Source: a bacterium
Lineage (GTDB): Bacteria; KSB1; UBA2214
DNA: 10,807 nt
Direction: 5' to 3'
Assembly (NCBI GenBank): GCA_029560815.1
Contig: JAKQKF010000399.1
Coordinates: 1 to 10,807 of the forward strand
The notes beneath the pieces were generated by a model. It was not told the DNA's origin. It did no database searches and was given only the letters and a program-made list of their open reading frames with translations. Of this stretch, positions 6,327 through 10,807 are shown in pieces. A program made the position numbers and the translations under genes. Numbering within the stretch: the first letter of the stretch is position 1; the number at the start of each line of letters is the position of its first letter.

Positions 6327-8867
6327 TCAGCTCTTGCGCCCGCCCAGGGCGCTGCGCCGGGCCAGTTCCTCTTCCATCGTTTGCAGCCGTGCCGCGGCCT
6401 CGGCTTCCTGTTTTCGCGCCTGCGGACGCTTGCGGCGGAGGCGCTCGATCTCGTCAGCCAGCCTGCGATCCGAAAAAGCGGCCAGATCGGGGTCGAAGGC
6501 CAGTTCGCTCATAAAGACTCCGGGCGTGCCGGCGGGGCCGAGGACGAGCAGTTCCTCCCCGGCGCGGGTCGCCCCGACATAGGCGACGCGGCGCTCCTCC
6601 TCGACCTCCTCCTCGGGGCAGGAGCCCGGGCCGTTGAAATTGTAGAGGACGACGCAGGGGAACTCCCGCCCCTTGGCGGCATGGATGGTCGAGAGCAGCA
6701 CCCCTTCCGGCTCCGCCACCGCGGGTGCCGGCCGGACCCCCTCGGCCAGGGCGCCGTCGAGCCATTCGAAAAAGTCCCGCAGCGAAGGGTAGGAGCCGGC
6801 GACGGTGATGATCACATCGAGGAGCACCTCCAGCCCTGCCTCATCCATGGCCATAAAGGGACGCTTCTGCTGTTGATAGAAATCATGCAGGCCGATGATC
6901 ATGCTCAGGTGATTCAGATAGGAGGCCGGCTGCTCCTTGCGCACCACCAGCTCGCGCAGATAGGCGAGGTCGCCGAGGAAATTGTGCGCTGCGTTGCGCA
7001 GCCAATCTTCCAGCTCATCCGACTCTGCGGCATAGGCCAGGTCGTCCAGACTGGCGATGGTGTTGATAAAGTGGTTGGGAAAGAACCGGTTCGGGCGTTT
7101 GAGCGCCCGCGTCAGCGCTGCGGGCGGGGCCTCATCCCCCTTGAGGATGAGGGCGAGCCAGGCGTGGAGGTCGCGGCCGGCGGCCGTCTGCGCCAGGTTC
7201 CGGCCGTCGACGGGGCTATGCGGAATTTCGGCGGCATCGAGGAGGAGGGCGGCGACGTATTTGTAGGCGTGATAGCGAAAGAGGATGGCGAAATCGCTCC
7301 ACGCCCCATGTCTCTCCTCGCGCTGCACCGTGATCCAGTTCACCGCCTCGCGGGCCTGTTCCCAGAGCGAGCCGCAGCTCTGCAAAGTAACCCGCCCGGG
7401 CGCAGCCGAGGGCGGCGTCTGCATCGGCTTGTCGACGCGATGGCGATTGTGGCCGATCAGCCAGGCGGCGTGCCGGACGACCGCCTGCGCGGAACGGTAG
7501 TTGATCGCCAGGGTGCAGTCGACCGCCCCGCCGTAGCGCTGCGGAAAATCAAGGATGTGGCGCACATCCGCACCGCGCCAGCCGTAGATCATCTGGTCGT
7601 CGTCCCCGACCGCGAAGAGATTGTTCTGCGGCAGGGCGAGCAGGTTCATGAGCAGGATCTGGGCGGCGTTGAGATCCTGGAATTCGTCGACCAGGACGAA
7701 GCGGAAGCGCTGCTGCAGCTCCTGGCGCAGCCCCGGGCGCTCGAGCAGCAGCACCAGGGCGAGGTAGATCATGTCGTCGAAATTGCAGAACCTCCGCGCC
7801 TTTTGCAGGGCGAGAAAGGCCTCGAAGACGGGGGCGAACGGGAGGCTCTCCTCCTCGGTCTCTACCATCATCTTCTCGAGGGGCAGCAGTTCCATTTTGA
7901 CGCGGTTGAGGGCGGCGAGAAAGGGCTCGAGGGCGTCCTGGCCGCGCCGCGGTGTCAGCCGGTGGTGGCGGGAGACGGCCTGCTGCATCATCAGCCGCAG
8001 CTGTTCCTGTTCGCCGGCGCCGTCATAACTCCAGCCCAGGACGCGGCGGATGATCTCGTAACCGAAGCCGTGGAAGGTGCGCACGACCACCCCCGGCTGG
8101 TGCAGCCGCTTGGCCACCGCGATGCCGCGGGTCTGCAGCCGCGCCGCCATCTCATCGGCGGCCTTTTTGTTGAAGGCGAGCGCGACAATCCGGCCCGGCT
8201 CGACCCCCTGGTTGAGAAGATGGATGACCCGGTTGATCAGGGTGCGGGTTTTGCCCGAGCCCGCCGGCGCCAGCACCCTGATCGGCCCCTCCAGATGGGC
8301 GACAGCGGCGCGCTGGCTGGCGTCAAGATTCTCGTCGAGCGCATAAATGGGAGCGGGGAGGAGGGGCTCCTCCGCGGGCCATTCCCAGAAGGAGGAGAGC
8401 TGCTCCAGATAGAGTCCTTGCCACAGCGCCGCACGGTCGCTGTGCAGTCCGGCGCTGCTGACCGCTTGCCGGTAGGCCTCCCGCGGCGGCTGCGAGAGCA
8501 GGATCAGGGGTGCGCCCGCCAGCCGTGCGGGCAGAAGCAGCCGGTTCAGCAGCGTCTCCAGCCCGCCGGCCAGCTCCGCCACCGGCAGATTCTGCCAGAG
8601 GAGCAGGGGCGCCGGGTCGGCCTTTTCGGGCCCGTCCTGCAAATGGTCGCTGCGGACGACACGATGGGCGATGCCCCGGGCCTTGAGGGCGGCCCGCAGT
8701 GCCGCCAGATCGCTTTCCACAAGGCCAAAGCCGAAGAAATCCGGCGGCCGCTGCGGCGGCTCCGGCAGCGCCGCGATATACTCCTGCAGATCCATGTGCG
8801 TTTGGTCCGGTAAATGGACCCGGCCGGACATCATCAGAGGTGACCGGCCGGAAGGTAGAAACATCAT
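6327..8867 (-). CDS. UvrD/Rep-type superfamily 1 DNA helicase with long N-terminal extension
   Basis: ATP-dependent 3'-5' DNA helicase/translocase of the UvrD/Rep/PcrA group, acting in DNA repair or replication restart. All core motifs are present, in order (846-residue numbering): Q motif LDASQRAAV (181-189), Walker A APAGSGKT (200-207), Ib TFHGFGYEI (264-272), Walker B VLVDEFQD (391-398), motif III FAVGDDDQMIYGWRGA (418-433), motif IV NYRS (456-459), motif V STIHAAKGREF (726-736) and motif VI EEERRVAYVGATRA (756-769). About 180 residues precede the Q motif, against roughly 15 in UvrD/PcrA. The tail (about 800-846) is charged and likely helical or coiled coil. No nuclease motif is visible. 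The start is uncertain: neither the ATG at 8867 nor the one at 8795 (MDLQEY) has a clear ribosome binding site, and 8795 gives a more natural N-terminus of 822 residues. Confidence 0.92.
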   Translation of the reverse strand: MMFLPSGRSPLMMSGRVHLPDQTHMDLQEYIAALPEPPQRPPDFFGFGLVESDLAALRAALKARGIAHRVVRSDHLQDGPEKADPAPLLLWQNLPVAELAGGLETLLNRLLLPARLAGAPLILLSQPPREAYRQAVSSAGLHSDRAALWQGLYLEQLSSFWEWPAEEPLLPAPIYALDENLDASQRAAVAHLEGPIRVLAPAGSGKTRTLINRVIHLLNQGVEPGRIVALAFNKKAADEMAARLQTRGIAVAKRLHQPGVVVRTFHGFGYEIIRRVLGWSYDGAGEQEQLRLMMQQAVSRHHRLTPRRGQDALEPFLAALNRVKMELLPLEKMMVETEEESLPFAPVFEAFLALQKARRFCNFDDMIYLALVLLLERPGLRQELQQRFRFVLVDEFQDLNAAQILLMNLLALPQNNLFAVGDDDQMIYGWRGADVRHILDFPQRYGGAVDCTLAINYRSAQAVVRHAAWLIGHNRHRVDKPMQTPPSAAPGRVTLQSCGSLWEQAREAVNWITVQREERHGAWSDFAILFRYHAYKYVAALLLDAAEIPHSPVDGRNLAQTAAGRDLHAWLALILKGDEAPPAALTRALKRPNRFFPNHFINTIASLDDLAYAAESDELEDWLRNAAHNFLGDLAYLRELVVRKEQPASYLNHLSMIIGLHDFYQQQKRPFMAMDEAGLEVLLDVIITVAGSYPSLRDFFEWLDGALAEGVRPAPAVAEPEGVLLSTIHAAKGREFPCVVLYNFNGPGSCPEEEVEEERRVAYVGATRAGEELLVLGPAGTPGVFMSELAFDPDLAAFSDRRLADEIERLRRKRPQARKQEAEAAARLQTMEEELARRSALGGRKS

Positions 8868-8890
8868 GCGGCACAGCTAAAGCCGGCCGG
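8820..8890. repeat. Three CCGGCCGG palindromes around the helicase start
   Basis: The 8-bp palindrome CCGGCCGG occurs at 8820-8827, 8844-8851 and 8883-8890, within 71 bp. Just left of them, GGTCC and GGACC around 8804-8820 could form a 5-bp hairpin. The cluster covers the short gap before the helicase and the disputed first codons. It could be an operator or leader structure, or chance in GC-rich DNA. Confidence 0.45.
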
Positions 8891-8928
8891 CCTAATAGGC
8901 GGATCGCCGCCCGCCTGGCTTTGAGCGG

Positions 8929-9654
8929 CTATTCGCGGCTGTAGAGTTTCCAGAGTTTGTCCAGCGCGGCCTCCAGGGCCGGGGCCAGTTTGGCAAAATC
9001 GTTGGTCAGCTCCGGCTCGTTCTCCAGCACCACCACGGGAACCTGGTGCCCCTTGATGGGCAGGTAATCGGTATGGCCGGCGGTCACCTCCTCCCAGTCG
9101 ACCTCCTTGTAGAGACGCTCCAGCTTTTTGTCGGGCAGGCCGTGCTCGAGGATGCTGTCGGGGCGCTCGGGGTTGAATCGGCGGCGGTTCTTGCGCAGCG
9201 ACTCCTCATAGCTGACATTGACGTAGAGGATGGCGGCGCGGGAGAGCAGCTCGTCGGAGAGGTGCTGAAAGGCGGAGCGGTAGCCGCCGTGCTCGCTGCC
9301 GCGCGAGAATTCGATCAGGGCGGTGTGCTCAGCGTGATAGTCGCTGAAATCGCGCTGGTGCTTCTTGTACTCCATGGAGATGCGCTCGATGAGCAGGTCC
9401 CACTGGTACTGGTGGAGGAAATAGCCCTCCTTGTCGCTCTGCACGCGCGGTTTGTCCATGATTTTTTCGAGGATGGCATCCTCCTCAAACCAGACCCAGA
9501 GCATGGGGAAATCATCGATCATGTCGATGGCGCCGATGTGAAAACGCTCGACCCGCTCAACCGGGCCGGTCTTGTTGAGAAAATCCATGATCTCGGATTT
9601 GCCCGAAGCGGGGCGGCCGAGCAGGATGAGAACATCGAAATGGCTGCGGGGCAT
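8929..9654 (-). CDS. P-loop NTPase, kinase-like, unrecognised family
   Basis: A soluble 241-residue protein with an N-terminal beta strand leading into a Walker A loop: VLILLGRPASGKSE, Gly13 to Ser20. The size, the position of the loop and the absence of helicase or AAA motifs suggest a small-molecule or nucleotide kinase fold. FDV/LILL, LIEFSRG (113-119) and AILYVNVSYEES (141-152) look like successive core strands. The Arg/Lys-rich segment RKNRRRFNPER (154-164) could be a phosphate-contacting lid. No substrate motif is recognisable. The start is secure: AAAGGAG 5 nt before the ATG. It begins 18 nt after the stop of the OPA-type transporter, so the two are almost certainly co-transcribed. That hints at work on the imported compound, but this is inference. 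The helicase follows 61 nt later. Confidence 0.8.
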   Translation of the reverse strand: MPRSHFDVLILLGRPASGKSEIMDFLNKTGPVERVERFHIGAIDMIDDFPMLWVWFEEDAILEKIMDKPRVQSDKEGYFLHQYQWDLLIERISMEYKKHQRDFSDYHAEHTALIEFSRGSEHGGYRSAFQHLSDELLSRAAILYVNVSYEESLRKNRRRFNPERPDSILEHGLPDKKLERLYKEVDWEEVTAGHTDYLPIKGHQVPVVVLENEPELTNDFAKLAPALEAALDKLWKLYSRE

Positions 9655-9672
9655 GAGGGCTCCTTTGCTGGG

Positions 9673-10807
9673 TTAATGGGCTTTGCGTTTGGCGTCCGGA
9701 AAGGCATGCCAGATCTTGATGGCCAGGAACAGTCCGATGATGGCGAAGGGCACCAGGAAGGGGGGCCACCAGCTCCAGTTCTGGCTGGTGAGAAAGCCGA
9801 GGGAGAGCGACTGCACCCCGGTGCCGAGGTAGACAAAGCCGTCGATCAGTCCCACCGCCGTGGCCGCCCCTTTGGTGCCGCCGAAATCCATGGTCGAGGT
9901 GCCGGAGAGCATGCCATGGACGCCGATGACGGCCAGGGACATCAGGACGACGATGAAGCCGAGGATATAGGCGCGGCTGTCGGCCCCGGCGCCTTGCACC
10001 ACACCGATGTCCTTGACCTGGACGTGCATCGCCTCGCTCTTGTTCTTGTATTTGTTAAAGCGCTCATAATTGGCCAGGGTGATGTCGGCGATCTTGCTGG
10101 CGGTCAGGCTGCTGCTCTCTTTAGGGCTGATCTTCCAGGTGTAGCTGTCGCGTTTATCGATGGTGAATTTTTCGGCCACCTTCTGCTCGATCCCTTCGAG
10201 GGTGAGGGGGGTCTGTTCGGCATAGCGGGCGATCTGTTTGGGCTGGATGAGCAGCTGCATGCTCCCCTTGACCGAGTTGTGGGTGGCGGTGACAAAAGGC
10301 CACATCGCCAGGGTGCTGGCCAGGAGGATGCCATAGAGCAGAGCGGCCACCGGACCGCGCCGGGAGCCGAAAACCTTGTCGGAGATAAAGCCGGCGAAGA
10401 TGCCACCGAGGACCCCGGCGATCATCAGTAAAAGTCCCCAATGGGCGTTGATGAAAAAGTCCTTGGGATAGCCCATATCCGCGGTGAAGATCAGATACCA
10501 GTGCATGATGCCGTTGCGCATCACCCCGGAGCAGAACTCGATGAAGGCGATGGTAATCAGGATCGGATTGGTGAGGACCTTGATGATGATCTCTTTGGTG
10601 GAATACTTTTTATCCGCATCACCGCTGGTGGCGTCGCCCGTGTTAAAGTCGGTGAATCCCGCGCCGGAGGGTTTCTCGCGCAGGACGAAAAGGTCGATGA
10701 TGAAAAAGAGGCCCAGGAGGATGGCCGGGATAAAAAAGACCCACCAGGTTTGATCGATGCCGCTGGTGCCGTCGACGGCCAGCAGGCTGCGCAGGCCGCG
10801 CTGCACC
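9673..10807 (-). CDS. MFS transporter, organophosphate:phosphate antiporter (GlpT/UhpT) type, N-terminus off window
   Basis: C-terminal 377 codons of an inner-membrane MFS carrier; the start and roughly TM1-TM5 lie beyond base 10807. In visible-residue numbering the segments look like TM6 (21-42, then LREKPSGAGF), TM7 (80-105), TM8 (120-145, with GFISDKVFGSRRGP after it), TM9 (152-172), TM10 (279-300), TM11 (316-340) and TM12 (346-366). FGGTKGAATAVGLIDG (308-323) matches the KKAAGTAAGF-type TM10-TM11 region of GlpT-like proteins. Relatives exchange glycerol 3-phosphate or hexose phosphates for phosphate; the substrate here cannot be told, and the key TM1/TM5 Arg residues are outside the window. 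A soluble, Lys-rich stretch of about 105 residues (174-278) sits between TM9 and TM10, which GlpT lacks. The P-loop protein follows 18 nt downstream. Confidence 0.85.
   Translation of the reverse strand, partial: VQRGLRSLLAVDGTSGIDQTWWVFFIPAILLGLFFIIDLFVLREKPSGAGFTDFNTGDATSGDADKKYSTKEIIIKVLTNPILITIAFIEFCSGVMRNGIMHWYLIFTADMGYPKDFFINAHWGLLLMIAGVLGGIFAGFISDKVFGSRRGPVAALLYGILLASTLAMWPFVTATHNSVKGSMQLLIQPKQIARYAEQTPLTLEGIEQKVAEKFTIDKRDSYTWKISPKESSSLTASKIADITLANYERFNKYKNKSEAMHVQVKDIGVVQGAGADSRAYILGFIVVLMSLAVIGVHGMLSGTSTMDFGGTKGAATAVGLIDGFVYLGTGVQSLSLGFLTSQNWSWWPPFLVPFAIIGLFLAIKIWHAFPDAKRKAH

Noticed and set aside
6318..8813. An 831-codon open frame on the plus strand opposite the helicase
   Set aside because: It is antisense to a gene with every superfamily 1 helicase motif. 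Its translation is low-complexity Gly/Ala/Arg/Glu with no domain, as expected from codon bias in GC-rich DNA.
9046..10431. A 461-codon plus-strand open frame across the P-loop gene and the OPA transporter
   Set aside because: It spans two real minus-strand genes and the gap between them, and its product is compositionally biased with no recognisable motif.

Overview
The window is GC-rich chromosomal DNA from a bacterium. An exported glutathione peroxidase, a XylE/GalP-type sugar/H+ symporter and an organophosphate-type transporter with large extracytoplasmic loops suggest a free-living heterotroph, probably with a Gram-negative envelope. I cannot name the phylum. There is no tRNA, rRNA, CRISPR array, insertion sequence or phage gene, and every large reading frame is intact apart from the two cut by the window edges.

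Layout. At the left edge lies the 5' part of an exported Cys-type glutathione peroxidase (minus strand). A 297-bp divergent intergenic region follows, then the only plus-strand gene, a complete FatA-like acyl-ACP thioesterase (706-1440). The rest is on the minus strand. Read in the direction of transcription (right to left) it holds: an OPA-family MFS transporter (N-terminus off the window); an unrecognised P-loop kinase-like protein 18 nt behind it; a UvrD/Rep-type superfamily 1 helicase with an unusual N-terminal extension; a 129-residue unrecognised protein; a YghZ/Gpr-type aldo/keto reductase; a NahK-like sugar kinase; and a sugar porter. The minus run ends at a strong hairpin/T-tract terminator (1455-1491) between the convergent thioesterase and sugar porter genes.

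How they may work together. The kinase and sugar porter look like one unit: a good sigma70-like promoter sits just before the kinase, the two genes are 86 nt apart, and the terminator lies behind the porter. That suggests import of a sugar or amino sugar and phosphorylation at its anomeric carbon. The aldo/keto reductase just upstream could belong to the same carbon metabolism. The OPA transporter and P-loop protein form a second tight pair, possibly for uptake and handling of a phosphorylated compound. The helicase and the small protein show no obvious link to sugar metabolism.

Most notable points. Two MFS transporters from different families each carry a long soluble insertion (about 125 and 105 residues) in the same extracytoplasmic TM9-TM10 loop. 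The helicase has about 180 residues before its Q motif. The reductase gene is followed, in frame after its TAG stop, by 21 more codons that repeat its own C-terminus. The P-loop protein coupled to the transporter is an unassigned enzyme. I found no multi-gene system that I can confidently call new.
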